Positions 1 through 5,634 are shown, counted from the stretch's first letter. The stretch: 7,688 nt of DNA from Tepidisphaeraceae bacterium (GCA_025450555.1 JANWHF010000319.1:1-7688); one strand, 5' to 3'. The notes: generated from the letters alone by a model not told the origin. Program-made: numbers and translations.

Positions 1-130
1 GCTACGGCAACCCGTCACCACTCTGCCAACTGTCCCGATCCACCGTCCCAACCCCGCTCATGGTCAAAACCCGCTTCCCTAACCGCCTCCCATCAATCCG
101 CAACAGGCGGGCCGAACGGCAGTGTCAATA

Positions 131-218
131 TGATGCATTATGATGCATGCAACATGCGACAAAATGCCAAAAACAATGCATTTCGTTGCATTTTGTTGCA
201 TCGCGTTGCACGGGTGCG
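131..218. repeat. Helically phased TGC(A) array upstream of ilvN
   Basis: Eight TGC cores begin at 134, 144, 155, 165, 177, 187, 197 and 207, with spacings of 10, 11, 10, 12, 10, 10 and 10 bases (mean about 10.4, one turn of B-DNA); a further TGC lies at 215. Within the array GTTGCA occurs exactly three times at 185, 195 and 205, TGATGCAT twice at 131 and 141, and the palindrome ATGCAT three times at 133, 143 and 176. The tract is AT-richer than its surroundings and ends about 60 bases before the ilvN start. Regular same-face spacing suggests a cooperative protein-binding site or a curved or flexible DNA element, but a decayed 10-bp tandem repeat is equally possible. The spacing is seen directly; any regulatory role is inference. 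Confidence 0.6.
149..209 (+). promoter_or_regulatory. Large imperfect hairpin in the ilvN leader
   Basis: Positions 154-167 (ATGCGACAAAATGC) pair with 188-201 (GCATTTTGTTGCAT) over 14 positions, one of them G-T, around a 20-nt loop. An outer 5-bp extension pairs GCAAC (149-153) with GTTGC (205-209), leaving a 3-nt bulge at 202-204. The dyad lies inside the phased TGC array, so the symmetry may simply reflect opposite-facing binding sites. If transcribed it could fold as a leader hairpin. No T-tract follows, so it is not an intrinsic terminator. Confidence 0.45.
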
Positions 219-230
219 TGTGGCCCTTCG

Positions 231-246
231 TTCCATTTTTCTGGAA
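231..246. repeat. Short inverted repeat TTCCA-N6-TGGAA
   Basis: TTCCA (231-235) and TGGAA (242-246) form a 5-bp dyad separated by TTTTTC, 33 bases upstream of the ilvN start codon. It might be an operator half-site pair near the promoter, but short dyads of this size are common by chance. Confidence 0.25.
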
Positions 247-279
247 ATCTCTTACACTTCGCCTTTTTGCGGAGCGGAT

Positions 280-846
280 ATGCGGCATGTGATATCGGCA
301 CTGGTGACCAATGAGCCGGGCGTCCTGGCGAACGTGGCGGGGATGTTCGCGGCCCGGGGATTTAATATCGATTCGCTGGTCGTGGGGCGAACGGAGGATC
401 CGGAGCTGTCGCGGATGACCATCGTCGTCAGCGGCGATGCCAACACGCTCGACCAGGTGCGCAAGCAGTTGGCCAAACTGGTGCCGGTGGTCAATGTCTG
501 CGATTTCAAATCGACGGCCTATATCGAGCGCGATCTGGCCCTGGTTGCGGTCAGCGCGGGGCCGGAGAAGCGCGGGGAAGTGATCGAAATCGTGAATCTC
601 TTTCGCGGCAAGGTCGTGGACGTTTCCGAACAGAGCATGATCGTGGAGATTGCCGGGACCGAAACCAAAATCGAAGCGTTTATCGAGCTGGTGAAGCCAT
701 ATGGGATTACGTCGCTGGCGCGCACCGGCGTGATCGCGATGGCGCGAGGCATGCAGATGGGCAAAGGGGATGAGGGTGATGGCGCGCCGGTCAAGCGGAA
801 GCGCAGCCTGGATGCGCCGGCGGCTGTCGCGCTTCCGCCGAGCTAG
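280..846 (+). CDS. ilvN: Acetolactate synthase small (regulatory) subunit
   Basis: The protein is the regulatory subunit of acetohydroxyacid synthase. It activates the catalytic IlvB subunit in the first common step of valine, leucine and isoleucine synthesis and confers valine feedback inhibition in the cytoplasm. The 188-residue product has an N-terminal ACT domain (about 3-77) beginning MRHVISALVTNEPGVLANVA and including RGFNIDSL, then the small-subunit C-terminal domain (about 84-160) ending RTGVIAMARG. N11, G14 and N29 match positions linked to valine binding in E. coli IlvH. A basic tail of about 25 residues makes it longer than the 163-residue E. coli protein. Start 280 is chosen because it matches the family N-terminus and GGAG lies at 271-274. 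The frame stays open back to position 1, but that stretch is repetitive and unlike IlvN. No ilvB is visible nearby. DUF3472 follows after 12 bases. Confidence 0.93.
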   Translation: MRHVISALVTNEPGVLANVAGMFAARGFNIDSLVVGRTEDPELSRMTIVVSGDANTLDQVRKQLAKLVPVVNVCDFKSTAYIERDLALVAVSAGPEKRGEVIEIVNLFRGKVVDVSEQSMIVEIAGTETKIEAFIELVKPYGITSLARTGVIAMARGMQMGKGDEGDGAPVKRKRSLDAPAAVALPPS

Positions 847-858
847 CGGATCATTCAA

Positions 859-1698
859 ATGGGCATGGGACCGATGACTCGATTCATGGGAATCCATATT
901 TTTCTCCTGATGATCGCCGCTTCATTGGCGGTGGCTCAGGAGCCGGCACAGCGCGCCTGCCGATCGGTGCATCTGTGGTATTCGGCGCCGTCTGGAACGG
1001 CCTTCTTCAATCAGGTAACAGTCGAGAAATCGGCGGCGGGCAGCTACTACATGGCCTGCGGATTCAATCACGGCTATTTCGGGATCCAGGAGCTGGGGAA
1101 CGGGAAAAAGATCGTCCTCTTTTCTGTGTGGGATCCTGGTCGGCAGAATGATCCCAAGGCGGTTGCTGCCGATCGACAGGTGAAAGTCATCGCTCAAGGC
1201 GAAGGCGTGCGCATCAAGCGCTTCGGCGGCGAAGGCACCGGCGCGCAATGCCAATACGATTACGATTGGAAGATCGGACAGACCTGCCAATTCCTGATCG
1301 AAGCGAAGAAGAATGGTGACCGGACTGCATACGCTGCCTACTTTAGACCCGCGGATCAAAAAGAATGGAAGCACCTGGCGACGTTTGAAACCCTCAGTGG
1401 CAAGAATCTCGGCGGCTACTATTCATTCGTCGAAGACTTCCGGCGCAATCGCGTTTCAGCCACCCAAGTTCATTGCGCGCGATTCGGCGGCGGATGGGTT
1501 CGGGGAGAAGATGGCCTATGGGTTGGCCTGACGCAAGCTCGCTTCACCGGCGATTCAAATCCTGCAACGAACATCGACGCCGGCGCAGAAGGCGCGGGGT
1601 TTTTCCTTTCCACCGGCGGCGAAACCCATAATGATCACGCCAGGCTCAGGCAGATGATTACCTGCGAAGCGAGCACGCTCCCCGATTTTCCAAGATAA
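859..1698 (+). CDS. Exported DUF3472-domain protein
   Basis: This 279-residue protein has an apparent signal peptide: R8 is followed by a hydrophobic core (about 11-24) and an AVA|Q cleavage site after residue 26, so it should act outside the cytoplasmic membrane. The rest (about 36-215) matches my knowledge of DUF3472: the HLWYSAP opening, a YFGIQ segment, KKIVLFSVWDPG, GGEGTGAQCQYDYDWKIGQ, and a YYSFVEDF/GGGWVR region. DUF3472 is a presumed beta-sandwich found in secreted bacterial proteins; its biochemical role is not established. Many family members carry extra N-terminal domains, but this one is nearly a single domain. It lies 12 bases after ilvN on the same strand, so co-transcription is likely although no functional link is obvious. 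In-frame starts at 865 and 874 are alternatives, since no strong ribosome binding site distinguishes them; the start at 874 would keep the signal peptide. Confidence 0.85.
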   Translation: MGMGPMTRFMGIHIFLLMIAASLAVAQEPAQRACRSVHLWYSAPSGTAFFNQVTVEKSAAGSYYMACGFNHGYFGIQELGNGKKIVLFSVWDPGRQNDPKAVAADRQVKVIAQGEGVRIKRFGGEGTGAQCQYDYDWKIGQTCQFLIEAKKNGDRTAYAAYFRPADQKEWKHLATFETLSGKNLGGYYSFVEDFRRNRVSATQVHCARFGGGWVRGEDGLWVGLTQARFTGDSNPATNIDAGAEGAGFFLSTGGETHNDHARLRQMITCEASTLPDFPR

Positions 1699-1824
1699 TG
1701 GACCTGCACATATCCGGCGGATCGCAAGGCATTTAAGGAGCTCCATCTCTCATCGCGCCAGACTCACCATTAATCATGGCTTCCTGTTTGCACTATCCAG
1801 CATTGGATGGGAGTCAAACGAATC

Positions 1825-1829
1825 GGAGG
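1825..1829 (+). promoter_or_regulatory. Ribosome binding site GGAGG for the lipoprotein gene
   Basis: GGAGG sits four bases before ATG 1834. This selects 1834 over the in-frame ATG at 1807, which would place the Shine-Dalgarno inside the coding region. Confidence 0.65.
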
Positions 1830-1833
1830 CACG

Positions 1834-2181
1834 ATGAACTCGATGGCTCGAAGAATCATGGTCGGACTCGTGGGCGTTTCGCTGATCGGCTTATGGGGAT
1901 GCGACCTGGATGTTGAGCCGGGCTATGGCTACGGCTATTACGATAGCGGAACCTACGTCGAGCCCGGCCCCTATTACTACGAGGGCTATTACGACGGCCC
2001 CTATTACTACTGGCACGATCACGACGGCCACTGGTTCCATGAAGGTCGCGAGTTTCATGAAGGGCGTGAACGAGACTTCCACGGCGGCCATTTCGATCGC
2101 GGTGGCCACTTTGGATCTCGCGGCGGAGGACGCAGTGGAGGCGGTGGACATAGCGGCGGCGGGCATGGAGAGCATCGATAA
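1834..2181 (+). CDS. Small Tyr/His/Gly-rich lipoprotein
   Basis: The 115-residue product starts MNSMARRIMVGLVGVSLIGL and reaches a lipobox-like LWGC with the acceptor cysteine at residue 23, so it is probably lipid-anchored. The mature part has three compositional zones. First comes a tyrosine-rich segment with repeated PYYYEGYYDGPYYYW motifs. Next is a histidine-rich segment (WHDHDGHWFHEGREFHEGRE; 11 histidines in the last ~60 residues). The end is a glycine/serine/histidine tail. At DNA level GGCCCCTATTACTAC is repeated perfectly at 1966 and 1996, and GGCTATTACGA at 1933 and 1984, so the Tyr zone probably grew by repeat expansion. The histidines could bind metal, but no catalytic motif or known domain is visible. 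A terminator follows 38 bases after the stop. No specific function can be assigned. Confidence 0.7.
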   Translation: MNSMARRIMVGLVGVSLIGLWGCDLDVEPGYGYGYYDSGTYVEPGPYYYEGYYDGPYYYWHDHDGHWFHEGREFHEGRERDFHGGHFDRGGHFGSRGGGRSGGGGHSGGGHGEHR

Positions 2182-2219
2182 GCCAACCGCGCCTGGTTGA
2201 AGTGTTCCAAATGCAAGAT

Positions 2220-2256
2220 GCCCGGCTCGCGCAATTGGAGCCGGGCATTCTTTGTT
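2220..2256. terminator. Intrinsic terminator, possibly bidirectional
   Basis: GCCCGGCTC (2220-2228) and GAGCCGGGC (2238-2246) form a perfect 9-bp GC-rich stem around a 9-nt loop. On the plus strand it is followed by ATTCTTTGTT, a good U-rich tail for the lipoprotein gene. On the minus strand the tail (ATCTTGCATTT) is weaker, but the hairpin is also correctly placed downstream of the small minus-strand ORF at 2299-2403. Confidence 0.85.
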
Positions 2257-2298
2257 AGCAGGAATCAGCACAAAAACGTGCCAACTCGGATTGCGATA

Positions 2299-2403
2299 TT
2301 ATCGGAGCTGAAGTACGCCTGCGGCCAGAGCACCGGCGGCGGCGAAGAACACGCCCATCTCGGCGGCTAGGGAAACGAGCGACATCATGGCGGTGCGATT
2401 CAT
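2299..2403 (-). CDS. Possible 34-residue single-helix membrane protein
   Basis: On the minus strand an ATG at 2403-2401 opens a 34-codon frame ending in TAA at 2301-2299. GGAGG lies four bases before it, the same spacing as for the lipoprotein gene. The product starts MNRTAMMSLVSLAAEMGVFF, continues with a hydrophobic Ala/Gly/Leu/Val stretch (about residues 17-31) and ends LQLR, consistent with one membrane-spanning helix. The convergent terminator at 2220-2246 lies about 50 bases downstream. No family is recognised. Support is limited to the ribosome binding site, the hydrophobic profile, the convergent layout and the absence of any other gene here, so a chance ORF remains possible. Confidence 0.4.
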   Translation of the reverse strand: MNRTAMMSLVSLAAEMGVFFAAAGALAAGVLQLR

Positions 2404-2407
2404 GCGG

Positions 2408-2412
2408 CCTCC
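2408..2412 (-). promoter_or_regulatory. GGAGG ribosome binding site for the 34-codon ORF
   Basis: CCTCC on the plus strand reads GGAGG on the minus strand, four bases upstream of ATG 2403. This is the main evidence that the short ORF is translated. Confidence 0.4.
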
Positions 2413-2639
2413 GGTAAGCAACAACTGCATTTCCGTGACCGGCCGCTCCGCGGCATACTTTCCCAGCCCTCCTGGGGGCGGTGCACGCCTTTCCCATCGG
2501 TCAGCCCAGAGCCTCTTCTTGCGTAAATTCAGGCAGGTTTGGTCGAGTCCGGGAATTTCACAAGCCGGGAATCTGATATGGCGCGGTCGGTCGGGGAAAT
2601 CCGGTCAATCCGCGCAGTTATCGGACGAGAATCCACGTA

Positions 2640-2717
2640 AGCACAGCCGCCCTCGGCGGTGTTCAACCGAAGCTTGAGGGCTCTTCGTGGCAAAACACAG
2701 CCGAGGGCGGCTGTGCT
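2640..2717. repeat. Inverted pair of REP-like palindromic units
   Basis: Two 24-base units, 2640-2663 and 2694-2717, are inverted copies matching at 23 of 24 positions with a 30-base spacer. Each is itself a hairpin. The right unit folds as CACAGCCG-AGGG-CGGCTGTG (2696-2715), a perfect 8-bp stem with a 4-nt loop. The left unit (2642-2661) has one A-G mismatch. A palindromic unit in paired inverted orientation between genes is the organisation of REP/BIME elements, which in some genomes are moved by RAYT (TnpA-REP) transposases. No transposase is present here. From memory, similar sequences are scattered through planctomycete and verrucomicrobial genomes; copy number cannot be judged from this window. 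Confidence 0.7.
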
Positions 2718-2809
2718 ACATAAAATGCGGCGGCTCGCCACAGTGGAGCGCTACACCTGCCTCGCATGACGCGCAAAGTCAAGGCATAGCTCGTTTGCAC
2801 CGCCTTCCC

Positions 2810-2815
2810 TACAAT
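2810..2815 (+). promoter_or_regulatory. -10-like box TACAAT immediately upstream of lpdA
   Basis: TACAAT ends ten bases before the lpdA ATG. Transcription from it would begin about at the start codon, and positions 2800-2825 contain no Shine-Dalgarno-like sequence. This combination fits a leaderless mRNA. No good -35 box is seen at 16-18 bases upstream, so the promoter call is tentative. Confidence 0.4.
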
Positions 2816-2825
2816 CCCTCACCCT

Positions 2826-4238
2826 ATGAGCGAAACCGCAAACTCTTCAGTCAATTACGATCTGATCGTTATCGGCGCAGGCCCAGGCGGATACGTCGCC
2901 GCCATTCGCGCCGCGCAGCTTGGCATGCGCGTCGCATGCGTCGATCGGCAATATTTCGGTGGAACCTGCCTGAACGTCGGCTGCATCCCCAGCAAGGCGC
3001 TGCTCGAATCCAGCTATCACTACTGGGAGGCCCGCAACAAGCTGAGCCATCATGGCATCAACATCGGCCAGATTTCACTCGACTTGAAGATGATGCTCGC
3101 GCGGAAGGATCAAGTCGTCCGCCAGCTCACCGGCGGCGTGGGCTTCCTTTTCAAAAAGAACAAGGTCGATGGGATCATCGGGTCGGGGAAGATTCTTTCG
3201 CCGACGTCGGTGGAAGTGAAGTCCGGCACTGAGACGCGCACGCTCGATACCCGGCGCATTCTCATCGCGACCGGCAGCGCGCCGGTGGAGCTTCCAGGGT
3301 TGGCTTACGCCGGAAAGAACATTGTCGGCTCGACCGAGGCGCTCGCGTTTGATCCGGTGCCGCAAAAGTTGCTGGTGGTTGGCGCGGGTTATATCGGCCT
3401 GGAACTTGGCTCGGTTTGGAATCGCTTGGGATCCAAAGTGCATTTCCTGGAGTTCACGCAGAGCGTGCTGCCGCTGATGGATGCGGAACTGAGCGCGTCT
3501 CTTCAGAAATTGATGGAAAAGCAAGGCGTCTCCTTCCAATTCGGCACCGCCGCCCAGAAGGCTGAAGTCAAAGACGGCAAAGTCCATGTGACCTGGAAGA
3601 GCGGCGACAAGACTGGCGTCGAAGTGGCCGACAAGGTGCTCGTGGCAACGGGACGACGGCCGGTGACAGATGGATTGGGCTTGAAAGAAGTTGGCGTGCA
3701 GCTTGATCCGAAAGGGTTTGTCAAAATCGACGAGCATTTCAAGACCAACATCCCCGGCATCTGGGCCATCGGCGATATCGTCGGCGGACTAATGCTCGCG
3801 CACAAGGCTGAAGAAGAAGGCATCGCCGCCGTCGAACTGATGGCCGGCCAGGCGGGCCATGTCAGCTATTCAACCGTGCCCGGCGTCGTCTACACGCATC
3901 CGGAACTGGCCCAAGTCGGAATGACGGAAGCCGATGCGAAGCGTCAGGGGCGAGAGGTAAAGGTTGGCAAATTCCCGATGCTCGCCAATGGGCGGGCTAA
4001 GTCGATGGACGACATCGACGGCATGGTCAAGGTGGTCGGCGACGCAAAAACCGACAGGCTATTGGGCGTGCAGATCCTGGCGGCCCATGCCTCGGACATG
4101 ATTGCCGAGTGCGTGGCGGCCATGGAGATGGGCGCAAGCACCGAAGATCTGGCGCGCATGAACCATGCCCATCCGACCCTCCCCGAGGCGGTTAAAGAAG
4201 CCGCCATGGCGGTGGAAAAACGGCAGATCCATATCTAA
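2826..4238 (+). CDS. lpdA: Dihydrolipoyl dehydrogenase (E3)
   Basis: This FAD flavoenzyme reoxidises dihydrolipoyl groups on the E2 subunits of pyruvate and 2-oxoglutarate dehydrogenases (and the glycine cleavage H protein), reducing NAD+ in the cytoplasm. The 470-residue length is typical. The features run in family order: the FAD-binding GAGPGG at 17-22; the redox disulfide C48/C53 in GGTCLNVGCIPSK; ATGSAPVELPG; a second dinucleotide-binding motif VVGAGYIGLELGS for NAD; VATGRRPVTDGLGL; the FAD contact motif GIWAIGDIVGGLMLAHKAEEEG; and the dimerisation domain ending HAHPTLPE with the catalytic dyad H449/E454. NYDLIVIG at the N-terminus shows there is no lipoyl-domain fusion. No E1 or E2 gene is adjacent, so it may serve several complexes. 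The start lacks a Shine-Dalgarno; ATG 2826 is the only start that preserves the N-terminal strand. Confidence 0.96.
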   Translation: MSETANSSVNYDLIVIGAGPGGYVAAIRAAQLGMRVACVDRQYFGGTCLNVGCIPSKALLESSYHYWEARNKLSHHGINIGQISLDLKMMLARKDQVVRQLTGGVGFLFKKNKVDGIIGSGKILSPTSVEVKSGTETRTLDTRRILIATGSAPVELPGLAYAGKNIVGSTEALAFDPVPQKLLVVGAGYIGLELGSVWNRLGSKVHFLEFTQSVLPLMDAELSASLQKLMEKQGVSFQFGTAAQKAEVKDGKVHVTWKSGDKTGVEVADKVLVATGRRPVTDGLGLKEVGVQLDPKGFVKIDEHFKTNIPGIWAIGDIVGGLMLAHKAEEEGIAAVELMAGQAGHVSYSTVPGVVYTHPELAQVGMTEADAKRQGREVKVGKFPMLANGRAKSMDDIDGMVKVVGDAKTDRLLGVQILAAHASDMIAECVAAMEMGASTEDLARMNHAHPTLPEAVKEAAMAVEKRQIHI

Positions 4239-4239
4239 C

Positions 4240-4287
4240 CCGACAAGGTAATGAGTCCACTTCGAGCGCCCGGCAAGATATTGTCGG
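4240..4287 (+). repeat. Weak inverted repeat after lpdA
   Basis: CCGACAA (4240-4246) and TTGTCGG (4281-4287) are perfect 7-bp arms with a 34-nt loop, starting one base after the lpdA stop; CGCTTTTGC follows a few bases later. It could weakly terminate lpdA transcription, but the long loop and short T-run make this doubtful. Confidence 0.3.
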
Positions 4288-4385
4288 CACCGCTTTTGCA
4301 TTGATCTCCTTTGTATGCCAGTTGCGGCCAGCGACTGGGCAGGCGTGCGTTAACTGGGCTGATGCGGACGAATTGCCCCTTTCAA

Positions 4386-4400
4386 GTCCGCCAGTCGGAC
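4386..4400. repeat. Small hairpin in the BON-gene leader
   Basis: GTCCG (4386-4390) and CGGAC (4396-4400) form a 5-bp stem with a 5-nt loop, 68 bases before the start of the BON-domain gene. It may lie in the 5' untranslated region. There is no T-tract, and no specific role can be assigned. Confidence 0.25.
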
Positions 4401-4454
4401 GCGGCCAATGGACCAGCGGCAGCGTCAATTGAAGCAATTGGAGCTTGCGCAAAA

Positions 4455-4460
4455 AAGGAG
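4455..4460 (+). promoter_or_regulatory. AAGGAG ribosome binding site fixing the BON-gene start
   Basis: AAGGAG lies seven bases before ATG 4468, an ideal spacing. It supports 4468 over the in-frame ATG at 4408, which has no Shine-Dalgarno and would prepend a charged Gln/Arg-rich stretch. Confidence 0.8.
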
Positions 4461-4467
4461 ACTCGCA

Positions 4468-5634
4468 ATGGGTAGCCACAAAACACAGGACACTTTATTC
4501 CTTCTGGGCGGAGCCCTGCTCGGCGCTGCCGCGATGTACATGCTTGACCCGCAGTCGGGCGAAGCCCGCCGACGCAGAGCCGCCAAGGCCGCGAACCAGG
4601 CTTGGGACACGGCGGGTGAAACGGTCAATCAAGGTTGGGGCCAGTTGCGCGATGCCGCCTCCGACGTCAGCGATAGCATCAGCGACCGGATCAGCAACTA
4701 TCGCAGCCGTGCCTCCAGCGCGATGGATGATGCGAGCGATTATGGTTCGGCTGCCGCGAAGCGAGCACGCCGTCTTGCATCCAGTCTCGGCGGGCGCGCT
4801 TCGGATCTGATGGATCGGGCGAGCGATTATTCAGCCCGTTATGGCGACACTGCTTCATCCTGGGGCGACACCGCGCGTCGCTTGATTGCCAAAGCGTATG
4901 GCGGCGCACAGGACGTCGCCGACAGCGCATCGGATTACGCGGACAGCTCTACGCTGCGCGACCGCGGAAGCCATCTGATCGATCGCGCTCGTGACTGGGG
5001 CAGCCATGCCGCGGATGCTGCGATGAGCTACCTCCCCTACCTTTCGAAGCGCGCCCGAAGCACCGCCCGCAGTGCGCAGAAACTCGCGAAGAAATCGGTG
5101 CATCGTATTCAACACATCGGCGAGCATGAAGGCTTTGGCGCGACCTCCGTGGTCGGGACCGCCCTCACTTGCTGCGTCATCGGCGCAACCACGATGTATT
5201 TCTTCGATCCTGAGCGCGGAGCCCAGCGCCGAGCTGAGTGTGAAGAAGGCGTTTCTAATTTTGTGCGCCACACCGGCAAGGCCATGCTCGCAACCGGCCA
5301 AGGAATGAGGCAATGGTTTGGCGGCATGAGCTCGCGCGCCAGGCAGGCAATGTCTAATGCATCCGCAACCGCCGAGGACTTGACGAATCGCGTGCGGTCA
5401 GAGATTGCTCATCTGCTTACGCATTCGCGGCTGGTCAACGTTGTCGCCGAATGCGACGGCTGCGTCACGCTTGCGGGGCCGGTCGAGCGCAGCCAGGTCG
5501 ATCGGCTGCTGGCGGGCGTCGCGAAAGTGCCCGGCGTCTGCCAGATCATCAATCGCCTTGATATTCGAGAGCAAATGGACTCCAGCGACTCGACGCATTT
5601 CAGTCAGTCGCCGGCTCAGACATCGCAGTGGTAA
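4468..5634 (+). CDS. Membrane-anchored BON-domain protein with duplicated helix/DPxxGxxRR module
   Basis: The 388-residue protein begins with a glycine/alanine-rich membrane helix (about 9-26) running into MYMLDPQSGEARRRR (23-37). A long polar Ala/Ser/Asp/Arg-rich region follows (about 38-220), probably helical, with recurring ASDY blocks (ASDYGSAA, ASDYSARY, ASDYADSS) and SDxxDRA motifs. A second membrane helix (about 226-246) then leads into TMYFFDPERGAQRR (243-255), an evident copy of the first module. A BON domain (about 305-369, HSRLVNVVAECDGCVTLAGP through INRLDIRE) and a short Ser/Gln-rich tail end the protein. BON domains occur in envelope-stress proteins such as OsmY and are thought to bind phospholipid or membranes. 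The helix-plus-YxxDPxxGxxRR module with a C-terminal BON domain is a known combination; the duplication looks less usual. The function is unknown, with an envelope or stress role inferred. A terminator follows directly. Confidence 0.82.
   Translation: MGSHKTQDTLFLLGGALLGAAAMYMLDPQSGEARRRRAAKAANQAWDTAGETVNQGWGQLRDAASDVSDSISDRISNYRSRASSAMDDASDYGSAAAKRARRLASSLGGRASDLMDRASDYSARYGDTASSWGDTARRLIAKAYGGAQDVADSASDYADSSTLRDRGSHLIDRARDWGSHAADAAMSYLPYLSKRARSTARSAQKLAKKSVHRIQHIGEHEGFGATSVVGTALTCCVIGATTMYFFDPERGAQRRAECEEGVSNFVRHTGKAMLATGQGMRQWFGGMSSRARQAMSNASATAEDLTNRVRSEIAHLLTHSRLVNVVAECDGCVTLAGPVERSQVDRLLAGVAKVPGVCQIINRLDIREQMDSSDSTHFSQSPAQTSQW

Larger units (their letters stand above)
2404..2825. other. 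Intergenic region with no recognisable gene
   Basis: About 420 bases separate the small minus-strand ORF from lpdA. Frames here give only low-complexity or Arg-rich translations without family resemblance, so I see no real gene or recognisable pseudogene. It contains the upstream region of the minus-strand ORF, a pair of CCGGGAAT octamers 16 bases apart (2549 and 2565), the inverted REP-like pair at 2640-2717 and a -10-like box before lpdA. No clear minus-strand -35/-10 pair was found. Confidence 0.6.

Noticed and set aside
1..120. Gene fragment in the C-rich first 120 bases
   Set aside because: Short open stretches exist in several frames, but none resembles the end of ilvB or any known protein; no feature can be supported.
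79..897. 272-codon minus-strand ORF opposite ilvN
   Set aside because: It is antisense to a well-supported ilvN, its translation is His/Arg-rich without family resemblance, and it spans the non-coding repeat leader.
1891..2271. Minus- and plus-strand ORFs overlapping the lipoprotein gene
   Set aside because: They are shadow frames of a highly repetitive GC-rich gene, giving Ala/Val/Ile- or Arg-rich repeats. The lipoprotein frame has a ribosome binding site, lipobox and terminator.
2640..2717. Possible CRISPR repeat pair or insertion-sequence ends
   Set aside because: The two copies are inverted rather than direct and only 30 bases apart, with no array, no transposase and no target-site duplication. 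A REP-like pair fits better.
2529..2741. 70-codon minus-strand ORF in the intergenic region
   Set aside because: It runs through both REP-like units, has no ribosome binding site that I can see and no recognisable family.
2687..3232. 181-codon plus-strand ORF crossing into lpdA
   Set aside because: It overlaps the lpdA N-terminus in another frame, is Arg/Pro/Ser-rich and starts inside the REP-like spacer.
4408..4467. N-terminal extension of the BON-domain protein
   Set aside because: ATG 4408 lacks a Shine-Dalgarno, and the added residues are charged and Gln/Arg-rich. ATG 4468 has AAGGAG at ideal spacing and begins the membrane module.
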